Assembly: GCA_964528605.1 (NCBI GenBank)
Contig: CAZGSV010000002.1
Span: 25,521-89,520 of the forward strand
DNA length: 64,000 nucleotides
Origin: CAZGSV01 sp964528605
Lineage (GTDB): Bacteria > Armatimonadota > Zipacnadia > CAZGSV01
Direction: 5' to 3'
Shown here: positions 1-8,105 of the stretch, piece after piece
Position numbering within the stretch: position 1 is the stretch's first letter
Layout of the letters: each line of letters begins with the position of its first letter
The notes under the pieces: generated by a model
Databases searched by the model: none
Seen by the model: the letters and a program-made list of their open reading frames with translations, nothing else
What the model was told of the DNA's origin: nothing
Program-made: the position numbers and the translations under genes

Positions 1-371
1 AGCGCGCTAACGAGACCGCCGTGCGCGGCAACCTGCGCGAGTTGCGCAGCGCGGTCAGGATGTTCGAGAACGATATGGGCGCCTATCCAGTGAACCTGGC
101 CGACGTTTGCGCCAAGACGGTGGCCGACCAGGGACTCCTGGTCGCGGGCAACACGATCAAGACCGTTACCTTCACTGAGGAGCAGAAGCTCGACTTCAAA
201 GGCCCCTACTACAACTACCCGACCTGGCAACTGCCCCCTAACGCCCTCACCGGCGGCAACGCAGAAGGGACCGATTGGATCTACTTCAAGGAGTCCGCTG
301 CTACCATCGGCACGGTGCAGAACGGGGCCCCCGGCCGCGACTCCAACGGCCTTCCCTACAGCGAGTGGTAG
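1..371 (+). CDS. Type II secretion / type IV pilin-like pseudopilin, 3' part
   Basis: The reading frame is open to the left edge, so the gene begins outside the window. The visible 120 or so residues start in an amphipathic helix (RANETAVRGNLRELRSAV) followed by the MFENDMGAYP motif, as in the soluble domain of GspG-like major pseudopilins, where the helix follows the hydrophobic N-terminal segment. The C-terminal part is aromatic and Gly/Asn rich (YYNYPTWQLP, DWIYFKE) and ends in SEW. Such proteins are normally processed by prepilin peptidase and assemble in the inner membrane. The N-methylation signal is not in the window, so the class is inferred from the helix and the YP motif. Confidence 0.7.
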   Translation, partial: RANETAVRGNLRELRSAVRMFENDMGAYPVNLADVCAKTVADQGLLVAGNTIKTVTFTEEQKLDFKGPYYNYPTWQLPPNALTGGNAEGTDWIYFKESAATIGTVQNGAPGRDSNGLPYSEW

Positions 372-399
372 GCTGCCCCAAGGGCCTCTGACGCCGCCC

Positions 400-2001
400 T
401 CAGCGGACAGGCACGGGTAACAGCACGCAGGAGGGATGCTGCGCATCGTGGTATATGCGCTGCGTGGCAGGGAGAGCGTTGGTCTCGAACCGGGGCGAGT
501 TGCTCGAGGAGATCACCAGGCGGATGCGGTGCCCCGCGTTGAAGACAATGCTGGTGGACCATAGGTCTATCGTGAGTTCGTAGATCTCTCCTGGCACTAC
601 GGGCTCCAACTCCGTGTCGCCCCTGCGGTGGGAGGCGCGCTGCGCCGCGTCTAGAATGAGCAGCGAGCGGCCGTCCGGATACACATCGCACAGCCGCGCC
701 ATGAGGTCGGCGTCCTCCGCAGTGGTGGAGAAGCACGGGCGCACGCGAACCCTCCCCGTGACCTCGAGCGGCTCTTTGAGGGGCGCGGTGGTGAGCACCA
801 GCACGTCAGGACGCGACTCGATCGGCCGCTGGTCCATGGGCCCGGCGGGCAAGTTCAGGTTGTTGCCGCCGATGGTGGGCACGGGATTCGCTGGGTCGTG
901 CCGGTACTCCTCCGGCGCTTCCTCGCTCGCGGGGGGCTCCCACGACAGCAGGCCTGCAGCGCGCAGATAAAGGGGCACCTCCCTCGCCGGGGGGGGCCAG
1001 GAGGCGGCCGTTCGCCACTCGTTCCCAGGGGCTCCGGGCTCTCCGCACGCGCCCATCACGTAGTAGTGGACCGCCGGCTGCTCTTCCAGCCCATTCTCCT
1101 CGCCCTTAAGCCAGTGGGCGAACCAGTAGTCCTGCCGCGCCACCACAGGCATCTCGGCGGCATTCTCGGGGAAGGTGAGTTCGCCGACTTGCCTTTCTCC
1201 GACGCCGTGGGGCCAGGGGCCCATCACCAGCCACTGCTTCCCGCTATGCTGCTGGCGGCGCGCGAAGGCGTCCATCGTGCCCTGGCTGAAGATGTCGAAC
1301 CAGCCGCCGACGTGCACCGCCGGCGGCACCTTCTTCACCGCCGGCAGGCGCGCCAGCAAGTCCACCTGCTGCCAGAGCGCGTTGTACAGCCGGTTGCCGC
1401 GCATCAGGCGCAGGTTCTCCTCGTCCCAACCCTCCTCCATCAGCCAGCCATCCACCATGGTCTCGCGGTAAACGCCACCCGGGCGCACGCCGTACTGGTA
1501 CAGGCTGGGCGCTGCCACAATGAGGTGCTGGCAGACGAGCCCAGGCGGTTCCGCGCCCGCCAACATGTGTTGCGTCACGCCGAGAGCGGAGGCGCCTGTC
1601 GTGCCTATCTTCCCGTTGCACCACGGCTGCTGCAGGATCCAAACTGCGGTGTCGTAGCCGTCCTGGCGCTCGCCCCAGCCGCAATCGAAGAAAGCCAGGT
1701 CCTTGCCCTCGGAGGCGAAGCGACCGCGCATGTCTTGGGCGACCACGGCATATCCACGCTCGGTCCAGGCCTCCGCCTCTTGGCCTGCGCCCTCCTTGCC
1801 GTAGGGCGTGCAGGCCAAGATCACCGGCCAGGGCCCCTGCCCCCGCGGGAGGTAGACATCCGTCGCGAGCCGCACGCCGTCTCGCATCTTCACCATTAGG
1901 GTCTCTCTCGCGCTCGCCCGCCTGGCCAGAAGTAGGACCAGTGCCACAAGGAGCACGATGCCGAGCGCGCCCAGCGCGGCCACGACCTGCAAGCGACTCA
2001 T
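400..2001 (-). CDS. CocE/NonD-family alpha/beta hydrolase, membrane anchored
   Basis: 533 residues. An N-terminal membrane segment (about residues 4-27) is followed by the S15 / X-Pro dipeptidyl-peptidase fold: MRDGVRLATDVYLP, then DMRGRF, then the nucleophile elbow GASALG with Ser138. Downstream are GGWFDIF (acid) and GPWPHG (His), completing the triad, and a C-terminal jelly-roll ending LRLVISSSNSPRF. These enzymes hydrolyse acyl esters or amide bonds; the substrate cannot be told. The single N-terminal anchor suggests a periplasmic or outer-face enzyme. The ATG has a purine-rich GGAGGGA site just upstream. It faces the pseudopilin gene tail to tail. Confidence 0.82.
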   Translation of the reverse strand: MSRLQVVAALGALGIVLLVALVLLLARRASARETLMVKMRDGVRLATDVYLPRGQGPWPVILACTPYGKEGAGQEAEAWTERGYAVVAQDMRGRFASEGKDLAFFDCGWGERQDGYDTAVWILQQPWCNGKIGTTGASALGVTQHMLAGAEPPGLVCQHLIVAAPSLYQYGVRPGGVYRETMVDGWLMEEGWDEENLRLMRGNRLYNALWQQVDLLARLPAVKKVPPAVHVGGWFDIFSQGTMDAFARRQQHSGKQWLVMGPWPHGVGERQVGELTFPENAAEMPVVARQDYWFAHWLKGEENGLEEQPAVHYYVMGACGEPGAPGNEWRTAASWPPPAREVPLYLRAAGLLSWEPPASEEAPEEYRHDPANPVPTIGGNNLNLPAGPMDQRPIESRPDVLVLTTAPLKEPLEVTGRVRVRPCFSTTAEDADLMARLCDVYPDGRSLLILDAAQRASHRRGDTELEPVVPGEIYELTIDLWSTSIVFNAGHRIRLVISSSNSPRFETNALPATQRIYHDAQHPSCVLLPVPVR

Positions 2002-2068
2002 TGGTTCCCTCCTCGGCGCGGAGCAAGCGGCGGAGTGGTCGGCCCCGCGGGCGATGATTGACTCGCCC

Positions 2069-3319
2069 TCAGAGGCCCAGCCTGCGCTCCACGTCCTCTA
2101 TCGCCATCGGCTGCGGCAAGGGGACGGTCGCGGCCAAGGCGCTCAGTTCTTTGAGCCCCGAGCCGGACACCAGGAAGACCACTCTGTCCTGGGCGCCGAC
2201 CACGCCCTCGCGGCGCAGGCGCATCACCGCAGCCAGCGAGGCTATGCCGGCAGGCTCCGCAAGAATACCTTCACGCTCCGCGGCAAGTGCTTGTGCGCGG
2301 TCTATCTCCTCATCGGAGACCGCCAGCGCCGTGCCGCCGGTCTCCCGAATCGCGCGCAGCGCGGGCACGGCGTCGAGCGGCTCCGGCACCGCTATGGTTA
2401 TCGCTTTGGTGCCGATCTCCTTGCAGGGGCGCAGCGCCATCCCGTCCCCGCCTTTGTCGAATTCCCTCACCAGGGGCGCGCATCCGCTCGCCTGCGCTCC
2501 CACGAATCCCGGCATCTTGCCGATCCAGCCCAGCGCCAGCCATTCCCCGGCGGCACGCCAGAGCGCCGACAGCAATCCCCCCCCGCCGACCGGCGCCACC
2601 ATCCAGTCGGGAGCGCCGAATCCTAGACTCTCGAAGACCTCGTAGGCGATGGTCTTGGGCCCCTCCGCCTGATAGGCGTCCGCCACGCCGGCGGTGGTGG
2701 TGTGGTACCAGCCGTTGCGGCGGCTGAGCCTTTCCGCCAGTTCAATGCACTCGTTGATGTCGCCCTCGACCGAGTAGAGGTGCTCAGTGAACATGCGCGT
2801 CTGCGCAAACCGCTCGCGGTAGGCGTAGGCGGGCATGAAGACGTAGCACGGGACCCCCGCGCGCGCGCAGAAGGCTGCCGTCGCGGGCCCGGCGTTGCCG
2901 TCCGAGGCTATGGCCACCGCCGGCGCTCCCACTTGCCTCGCCCGAGTCACCCCCATAGCCGCCGAGCGATCCTTGAACGTGCCCGTGGGATTAGTGCCCT
3001 CGTTCTTGGCGTAGAGTTCGGCGATCCCTAGATGGGCGCCCAGCCGCTCGCACCGCTGCAGCGGCGTGCCGCCTTCGCCCAGACTCACGAGTTGCTCCGG
3101 CGCCTCCACCGGCAGGAACTCCCAGTAGCGGGCCAGCCCGCAGCCGCGCCCCCTAAGCGCCTCTCGGCTCATTCCCGCCCGCAGCCGGTCCACCAGCAAT
3201 TCCAGGGCCAGCGCCTTGCCGCACTTATCGCACACGTAGGGCGCGGCGGCCGCTGCGCGACCGGAGCCGCAGGCCACGCAGACGAACTGGAACCGTTCCG
3301 GGGGGGGCAAGGCTGCCAT
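2069..3319 (-). CDS. thrC: Threonine synthase
   Basis: 416 residues, a fold-type II PLP enzyme that converts O-phosphohomoserine to threonine. The PLP lysine is K116 in NEGTNPTGTFKDRS, the usual threonine synthase signature, and the glycine-rich phosphate loop is VAPVGGGGLLSALW. An N-terminal zinc-ribbon (C14xxC17, C30xxC33) is seen in many ThrC proteins of this subgroup. The C-terminus LPQPMAIEDVERRLGL is unremarkable. No homoserine kinase or dehydrogenase gene is adjacent, so it is a stand-alone gene here. It is divergent from the UPF0489-like gene. ATG chosen because it directly precedes the zinc ribbon; the ribosome site GGTGATGG is only moderate. Confidence 0.9.
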   Translation of the reverse strand: MAALPPPERFQFVCVACGSGRAAAAAPYVCDKCGKALALELLVDRLRAGMSREALRGRGCGLARYWEFLPVEAPEQLVSLGEGGTPLQRCERLGAHLGIAELYAKNEGTNPTGTFKDRSAAMGVTRARQVGAPAVAIASDGNAGPATAAFCARAGVPCYVFMPAYAYRERFAQTRMFTEHLYSVEGDINECIELAERLSRRNGWYHTTTAGVADAYQAEGPKTIAYEVFESLGFGAPDWMVAPVGGGGLLSALWRAAGEWLALGWIGKMPGFVGAQASGCAPLVREFDKGGDGMALRPCKEIGTKAITIAVPEPLDAVPALRAIRETGGTALAVSDEEIDRAQALAAEREGILAEPAGIASLAAVMRLRREGVVGAQDRVVFLVSGSGLKELSALAATVPLPQPMAIEDVERRLGL

Positions 3320-3390
3320 TCCATCACCCGCTCCTGCGGGCCATTATGCAGCAAGCGACGCGAAAGCGCACCCCGCCCACCCGATGCTCC

Positions 3391-3419
3391 TTGTTGCGCC
3401 TCTCCCGCGACGATATACT
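3391..3419 (+). promoter_or_regulatory. Sigma70-type promoter for the UPF0489-like gene
   Basis: TTGTTG at 3391-3396 and TATACT at 3414-3419 are separated by exactly 17 bp. Predicted transcription start near 3426 leaves only about 11 bases before the ATG at 3437, and no Shine-Dalgarno is visible in them. Confidence 0.5.
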
Positions 3420-3436
3420 CGCACCGTCTTGGTCAA

Positions 3437-4303
3437 ATGCGCTCATTCAGTCTGAAGCGGGTCGGTATCGGAGTTCTGGTCGGCATCTCGGCCCTCTCAC
3501 TCTCGTACGGAATCTGGCAAGGCGTCCATGCCTTGCTCGCCAGGGAGCCGAATCCACACCAGCAGGCCATGGCGGATTGCCGCGCCGTGGATGCTCAGTC
3601 CGGCCCCATCCGCACCTACGGCCAGGACAACGTGACCTACTACTGCTGGAAAGTGCAGGCCGCCGAGGGAATCATCCCACCCTCCGGCAACGTTCTGGTG
3701 CACTTCGACGCGCACGACGACATCTTCCACCAGGCTGTTACTCCGCCGGTGAAGTTCCCCGAGCCCGGCACCGAGCGCGAGAAGTGGGCGCAGACCGCTG
3801 CCAACCTCAACATCGGCAACTGGCTGCTGGGGGCCATGGGCGACGGCGTAGTGAAGCAGACCTTCTGGGTGGTGCCGGTGTGGGAATCACCCAGCTTCCA
3901 AGGCACCCAGCACACCGGCAAGGCGGCGCGCCGGGCCGCGAGAGGCAGGAAGCAAGAGCCACCGCTGCGCATCCTGCGTCTGGGGGAACTCTCCACGGCG
4001 GGCATTCCGCGCAACGCCCTGCTCCATTTTGACCTAGACTGGTTCTCCTGCCTAAAGCGAGTTGACGGCACGTCCTTCGTACCCACGAGCGAGATGATCC
4101 GCCAGGAGATCGAGCAGGCCGCCGCGGCCTTGGAGAAGATAGGTCTGAAGCCTCCCAGCATCACGATCGCGAACTCGCCTGACTACTGCCCCCGCGAGCA
4201 ATGGCAGATGATCCAGCAGGAGTTGCTGGCCGCGCTGCGGCGTCACGAGGTCATACCGGAATCCGCCCCGTCCGAGTCTCGCGGTCGGAAAGCGCGCCGC
4301 TAG
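3437..4303 (+). CDS. Arginase-fold, UPF0489-like protein with N-terminal anchor
   Basis: 288 residues. After a membrane segment (residues about 8-34) the protein carries LVHFDAHDDI (88-97) and later LLHFDLDWFSC, matching the two metal-ligand clusters (D-A-H-x-D and D-x-D) of ureohydrolase-fold proteins; the NIGNWL segment between them is as in the UPF0489 family. A binuclear metal hydrolase of unknown substrate is the likely role, facing the periplasm because of the anchor. The longer open frame extends upstream to 3032 but that part runs antisense through thrC, and the promoter at 3391-3419 supports the ATG at 3437. A basic tail (SRGRKARR) ends the protein. Confidence 0.62.
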   Translation: MRSFSLKRVGIGVLVGISALSLSYGIWQGVHALLAREPNPHQQAMADCRAVDAQSGPIRTYGQDNVTYYCWKVQAAEGIIPPSGNVLVHFDAHDDIFHQAVTPPVKFPEPGTEREKWAQTAANLNIGNWLLGAMGDGVVKQTFWVVPVWESPSFQGTQHTGKAARRAARGRKQEPPLRILRLGELSTAGIPRNALLHFDLDWFSCLKRVDGTSFVPTSEMIRQEIEQAAAALEKIGLKPPSITIANSPDYCPREQWQMIQQELLAALRRHEVIPESAPSESRGRKARR

Positions 4304-4388
4304 CCTGATGCGGCTGCCCACAAGGTCGCAAGAGCGCATGCTGGTCATGTGGGGCTGATTGAGCCCAACACTGTGAGGTGACTTCCGA

Positions 4389-5213
4389 ATGTCAGAGAAA
4401 CTGCGCCTAGGAGTCTTTGTCGGCCTCGGCAAGGAGCCGGAAGAAGAACTGCGCAAAGTGCGCGACCTCGGCTTGCCCACCTGCCAGGTCGGCTGCTGGA
4501 ACCCGGACCTCTACACGGAGGAGGCCGCGAAGGACCTGCTGAAGGCCTGCGAGAAGTTCACCGTCGAGGTGACCGCCATCTGGACCGGCTATCCGGGCCC
4601 CGCCGTCTGGAACTTCGTTGACGGCCCCTCCACCATCGGCCTCGTCCCGCCGGAGTGGCGCGCCGTGCGCGTGCAGGCGCTCAAGAAGGGCGCCGACTTC
4701 GCCAAGCGCGTCGGCGTTCCCGACACCATCACCCACGCTGGTTTCATCCCGGACAACCCGAAGGACCCCCTCTACGAGGGCACCGTGGCCGCGCTCAAAG
4801 AGGTCGCGGAGCATTGCCTTTCGCTGGGCCTGCACTTCTGCTTCGAGACCGGGCAAGAAACGCCGGTTACGCTGCTGCGCGTCTTCGAGGACATCGGCAC
4901 CGGCAACCTCGGCGTCAATCTCGACCCGGCCAACTTGCTCATGTACGGCAAGGCGAACCCCGTTGACGCGCTGGACCTCATCGGCAAGTACGTGCGCGGC
5001 GTGCACGCCAAAGACGGCGAGTACCCAACGAACGGACGCGAACTGGGCCACGAGCGCCCGCTCGGCGAGGGGCGCGTTAACTTCCCTGTGCTGGTGCCGA
5101 AGTTGAAGTCGCTCGGTTATCACGGCGCGCTCACCGTCGAGCGCGAGATCAGCGGCGAGCAGCAAGTCCACGACATCAAGAAGGCCATCGAGATACTCGG
5201 GCCCTTGTGCTAG
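4389..5213 (+). CDS. Sugar phosphate isomerase/epimerase (xylose isomerase-like TIM barrel)
   Basis: 274 residues with the AP endonuclease 2 / xylose isomerase-like barrel. Likely metal ligands lie in CFETGQE, NLDPANLLMYG, VHAKDGEY and LTVEREISGE, the usual Glu-Asp-His-Glu order. Members isomerise or epimerise keto-sugars or inositols; the substrate is not readable. A good ribosome site (GAGGTGA, 4374-4380) precedes the ATG. It lies 85 bp after the UPF0489-like gene on the same strand and could be co-transcribed. A second distant relative is encoded at 33094-33936. Confidence 0.83.
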   Translation: MSEKLRLGVFVGLGKEPEEELRKVRDLGLPTCQVGCWNPDLYTEEAAKDLLKACEKFTVEVTAIWTGYPGPAVWNFVDGPSTIGLVPPEWRAVRVQALKKGADFAKRVGVPDTITHAGFIPDNPKDPLYEGTVAALKEVAEHCLSLGLHFCFETGQETPVTLLRVFEDIGTGNLGVNLDPANLLMYGKANPVDALDLIGKYVRGVHAKDGEYPTNGRELGHERPLGEGRVNFPVLVPKLKSLGYHGALTVEREISGEQQVHDIKKAIEILGPLC

Positions 5214-5290
5214 ATACCAGCCCCCTCACGCCGTAGCGGCGAGCCGCCGGCTCGCCCGTTCTCCCTCGTGGCCTAGGCATCGCCTAGCCC

Positions 5291-6274
5291 CTACCACCGG
5301 GGTCCGCTTTGAGGGAAGAACGAGACCAGGAACTTGGGGAGGGTTCCCTCGTACACGGCCTCGGCCAGGTGCTCGATGCCCTGTTGGTTGCCCCAGGAGT
5401 AGTAGATGATCACCTTGCCCTCATATTCGCACAGGTCCACGTCGGAGTTGTTGAGGTTCACCGCCTGTGCTATGCGCTCCCGCAGCGCGGGGGAGAGCGA
5501 GGGATTGGCGATCGCGCGGTCCTCGTCGGAGAACTGCATCACCGGATTCAGGGGGCTGCTCTCCCAGGTCACCAGGTCTTTTGACCTGACGATGTGCGGC
5601 TCGTAGGTAGGCCCTGGGCGCGCCTCGAGGTAGATCATGTAGAAGTAGGGATCTAGGAACCGCAGCGCGGGGCAGGCCGTGTAGCGGTCCTTGGAGAAGA
5701 CGCGGTCCTCCGGCAGCAACCGCCAGTTCAGCAGGTCGTCCGATTCGGCAAAGCGCATCGTGAAAGGCTCCCCGACCACCTCGGGCGGCTCGCCCACCTC
5801 GAACGCCATGACGTAGCCCTTCAGCCCCTTGCACACGGAGGTGTTGTAGTTGGCCCAGCCCGGCAAGATCAGAGCCGGCTGGGTGGCCCAGTTCTCCAGG
5901 TCGCTGGACCAGAAGACCTGAATCCGCTCGCCGCCCCATTTGTCCACCGCGAACACATACAGCCTATCGTCCTCGACGTAGGCGCTGCCCAGGTGGTATC
6001 CGACGGCGAACGGGGGTGTGGCGTGACCGCTCTCAACCTCAATGAAGCGGAAGTAGGAGTCGCCGGTGTTGTTGGCGTGGTAGTTCTCGCGCACGTATTC
6101 GAACCGATAGAGGCGACCGCGGTACACCACCGGCGTGGTCTCGACCATGTCGCAGTCTATCGTGCCCAGTTTACGGATCACCGGCGGGCGAAGAGGCTGC
6201 GCGGAATCCCCATTCGCAGCGCACCGACCAATAGCAGCAACCAACGTCAGAAGCATCATCGTTCTCATCACCAT
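5291..6274 (-). CDS. Secreted five-bladed beta-propeller, glycosyl hydrolase family 43-like
   Basis: 327 residues with a signal peptide (MVMRTMMLLTLVAAIGRCAA). The remainder has the repeated layout of GH43/GH32/GH117-type propellers: VFWSSDLENW, RFAESDDLLNWRLLP, YTACPALRFLDPYFYMIYLE and IVRSKDLVTWESSPLNP. Possible acidic catalytic residues are spread as in GH43 but I cannot assign all three. It would act outside the cytoplasm on a plant or microbial glycan. It is followed by a short hairpin repeat and lies tail to tail with the isomerase gene upstream in the map. Confidence 0.7.
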   Translation of the reverse strand: MVMRTMMLLTLVAAIGRCAANGDSAQPLRPPVIRKLGTIDCDMVETTPVVYRGRLYRFEYVRENYHANNTGDSYFRFIEVESGHATPPFAVGYHLGSAYVEDDRLYVFAVDKWGGERIQVFWSSDLENWATQPALILPGWANYNTSVCKGLKGYVMAFEVGEPPEVVGEPFTMRFAESDDLLNWRLLPEDRVFSKDRYTACPALRFLDPYFYMIYLEARPGPTYEPHIVRSKDLVTWESSPLNPVMQFSDEDRAIANPSLSPALRERIAQAVNLNNSDVDLCEYEGKVIIYYSWGNQQGIEHLAEAVYEGTLPKFLVSFFPQSGPRW

Positions 6275-6300
6275 TCGTTTCCCGCCCCGTTCCCCGTCGT

Positions 6301-6324
6301 AGGGGCGTAACGCAATACGCCCCT
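6301..6324. repeat. Palindromic intergenic hairpin
   Basis: AGGGGCGTA and TACGCCCCT form a perfect 9-bp stem with a 6-base loop, between two genes on the minus strand. It looks like other intergenic palindromes in the window with a CCTAC-type border; it lacks a T-tract, so it is more likely a repeat element than an intrinsic terminator. Confidence 0.55.
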
Positions 6325-6365
6325 GCCCTGCTCCGTGAGGGCGTGCGGCCCCCTACGTGTCGCTC

Positions 6366-7451
6366 CTATCCGTACTGCGCGACCAACTCGCTTATCCGGC
6401 GCAGCCGCTCGACCTCGGCGTCGGGAGGCGTGTTGTCGCCCAGGCCGATGACCACGCGCCCGGCTGCCTTGGCCATCTCCACGGTCTTCACGACGAAGTC
6501 CTCGAACTCCTGCTGCGTGGCCCCGTGGCAGAGCAGCGACGCCGGTATTGCCCCCTGAATCTTGATGTGGGGCGCGAGCGTCTCCAACGCCTGCTCCAGG
6601 CTCACGTCGCCCATGGGCTGCGGCGTGAAGGCCTCGATGATGTCAATCTCGGAGTCGTTTATCAGCGGCAGCAGCGGCTTGACGAAGCCGTCGAAGTGAT
6701 ACTGGTGCAACTTGCCGCGCGCGTGCAGGATGCGCCCGATCTCCTGAAAGGCCTCGAGCGCGTAGCGCTTGTACGACTCCGGCCCGATGACCTGCGCGTC
6801 CATGTTGCCGCCGGAGCAGACGACCTCGGCCGGGCCTTCCGCCGCGCAGCGGGCAACCCTGAGCGAGCGCTCATGCTCGGCGTGGAGGTAAGCCTCCAGT
6901 TGCTGGCGGTAGTCGGCCAGGGCATACGACAAGCCCACGACCCCCAGCGAGTACCAAGCCTGCATGATGGGGCAGGCGCTGAGCGTCGTGAGCGCAATGC
7001 CACCTTCCCCGACCGCCTTCTCCGCCTCCAAGAAGGACTCGCCATTCGGCTCGTAGTGAGAGGCCTCGGCGATGTAGGTGGCGACGCGCAGATCGCGAGG
7101 CCCCTTGACGAGAAACTCGACCCGCATGCGCGCCTGCGTGAAGTCGTGGCAGATGCGGTGCACCTCGCGCAGGGAGCCCACCGGCGTTTCGATGATAGTG
7201 ATGACTTCCTCGCCGATCTCCTCGGTGCGCGATCTCACCTCATTGGGCAGGCCCCGACACACCCCCGCTCTCTGCCACAGGCCGCAGCCGAGGTCCCGCT
7301 GGATGTCGTGCAACGGCCAGTCCCGGTACTTGGCGGGTATGGTGCCGCGAGCGCGGTTGACACCGTACCAGTGGTCCATGTTCGCCAGCCAAGGAACGTG
7401 GTCGGCGGGCCGGCCGCGGAAGATGGCGAAAACTCTCTCCTTGGTCGTCAT
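6366..7451 (-). CDS. Uroporphyrinogen decarboxylase-like (MtaA/CmuA superfamily) protein
   Basis: 361 residues. The start MTTKERVFAIFRGRPADHVPW is the classical opening of the UroD superfamily, and the remainder keeps the barrel landmarks (GLSYALADYRQQL, YHFDGFVKPLLPLIND, QGAIPASLLCHG, VVIGLGDNTPPDAE). Its lack of haem-pathway neighbours suggests a methyltransferase-type or sugar-related role as for many environmental members rather than haem synthesis. The frame is open 15 codons further upstream to a GTG at 7496, but the ATG at 7451 matches family starts and lies 8 bases from a TAGAAT box. A second family member is at 19481-20719. Confidence 0.75.
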   Translation of the reverse strand: MTTKERVFAIFRGRPADHVPWLANMDHWYGVNRARGTIPAKYRDWPLHDIQRDLGCGLWQRAGVCRGLPNEVRSRTEEIGEEVITIIETPVGSLREVHRICHDFTQARMRVEFLVKGPRDLRVATYIAEASHYEPNGESFLEAEKAVGEGGIALTTLSACPIMQAWYSLGVVGLSYALADYRQQLEAYLHAEHERSLRVARCAAEGPAEVVCSGGNMDAQVIGPESYKRYALEAFQEIGRILHARGKLHQYHFDGFVKPLLPLINDSEIDIIEAFTPQPMGDVSLEQALETLAPHIKIQGAIPASLLCHGATQQEFEDFVVKTVEMAKAAGRVVIGLGDNTPPDAEVERLRRISELVAQYG

Positions 7452-7459
7452 AGGCGCCG

Positions 7460-7465
7460 ATTCTA
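7460..7465 (-). promoter_or_regulatory. -10 box for the UroD-like gene, start codon at the predicted +1
   Basis: TAGAAT reads on the minus strand 8 bases before the ATG at 7451, so the transcript would begin about at the start codon. No convincing -35 box is present. Confidence 0.35.
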
Positions 7466-7525
7466 ACCGGCCAAGTCCCGCCTCGCCACTCCTCACCGCC
7501 GACTGGCGACTGGCCGCTACCCCTA

Positions 7526-7554
7526 TTGAGTCAGCGCGGCTAGCGCCCTATACT
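7526..7554 (+). promoter_or_regulatory. Promoter of the SRP RNA gene
   Basis: TTGAGT (7526-7531) and TATACT (7549-7554) with a 17-bp spacer. The predicted start, near 7561, coincides with the first conserved bases of the SRP RNA. Confidence 0.7.
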
Positions 7555-7559
7555 TGTGG

Positions 7560-7842
7560 TGGCCGTGCTAGACGGGGAATCGGCGACTCCCTGCCCCGCC
7601 TTTGGCGGGGAACCCGAGCGCCCAGCGGGGTCGAATTCCCGACCGAGGGGCGAGCCGGTCAGGTCTGACTGAGGCAAGTGGCGTTGATGGCTGGGTCCTG
7701 CGCAACGAGCGCTCGCGAACCCCGTCAGGTCCGGAAGGAAGCAGCGGTAAGTGAGAATGCTCGTGTGCCGCAGGGGCGCCTGGCCGGAGCCAACTGCTTC
7801 AGTAACGCTGCCCGGGGACCCTCGAAGCCGGGTGCACGGCCA
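7560..7842 (+). ncRNA. ffs: Signal recognition particle RNA, long form with Alu domain
   Basis: The invariant domain IV hairpin is present at about 7725-7752 (GTCAGGTCCGGAAGGAAGCA). Upstream is GGGTCCTGCGCAACG and downstream TGTGCCGCAGGG, both as in the Bacillus scRNA. The ends pair: GGCCGTGC near 7561 with GCACGGC at 7834-7840. At about 280 nt this is the Gram-positive type with an Alu domain rather than a 4.5S RNA. It binds Ffh to target nascent membrane and secretory proteins. An inserted-looking hairpin in the 5' part (7592-7607, CCCCGCCTTTGGCGGG) resembles a palindrome repeated elsewhere in the window. Confidence 0.93.
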
Positions 7843-7904
7843 TCAGTGCGAGTGGCGAGTGACCAGTAGCCAGTGATCAACGGACAGTGACCAGAGGGAG
7901 GGAA
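7843..7904. repeat. Short GAGTGACCAGT-type direct repeats after the SRP RNA
   Basis: Several near copies of an 8-10 base motif (AGTGGCGAGTGACCAGTA, CCAGTGATC, ACAGTGACCAG) follow the SRP RNA. A similar tract in the opposite sense (GGCGACTGGC, CTCGCCACTCC) lies at about 7483-7518, just before its promoter, so the RNA gene is bracketed by inverted low-complexity tracts. Confidence 0.45.
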
Positions 7905-8105
7905 GGGCGCGGCGCGGAATTGCGCGTTCAAGTCTATAGGCGAGTGCAGCAAGCGGCCCTTCTTCGTCCGCTCTCGGCTGACCTTGCTCCGCGGGCCCAC
8001 CTTGACCTCCCGCACTACCTGCTCAATCTCCGCCTTCAGGACCGGATAGCACACCTGGAGGATCTCGCGGCCGCCGAGGTGGGAGTACTCGTGGACGATC
8101 GCCAT
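7905..8105 (-). pseudogene. 5' remnant of a BglII/BstYI-like restriction endonuclease
   Basis: From the ATG at 8105 about 65 residues are recognisable: EYSHLGGREILQVCYP, then KVSRERTKKGRLLHSPIDLN. This is the N-terminal block I associate with the BglII/BstYI family of type II enzymes. Homology stops at QFRA; the frame then runs through the SRP-flanking repeat tract into the SRP RNA and stops at 7725. The catalytic PD-(D/E)xK half is missing, so the gene is inactive. It overlaps the methyltransferase 3' end by 70 bp in another frame, the arrangement expected of a coupled restriction-modification pair. Family assignment is from memory of the motif, not a search. Confidence 0.62.

Noticed and set aside
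3032..3436. N-terminal extension of the UPF0489-like gene
   Set aside because: It lies antisense over thrC; the promoter and membrane helix point to the ATG at 3437.
7725..7904. C-terminal continuation of the restriction nuclease frame
   Set aside because: Codons run through repeats and the SRP RNA; no nuclease-like sequence.
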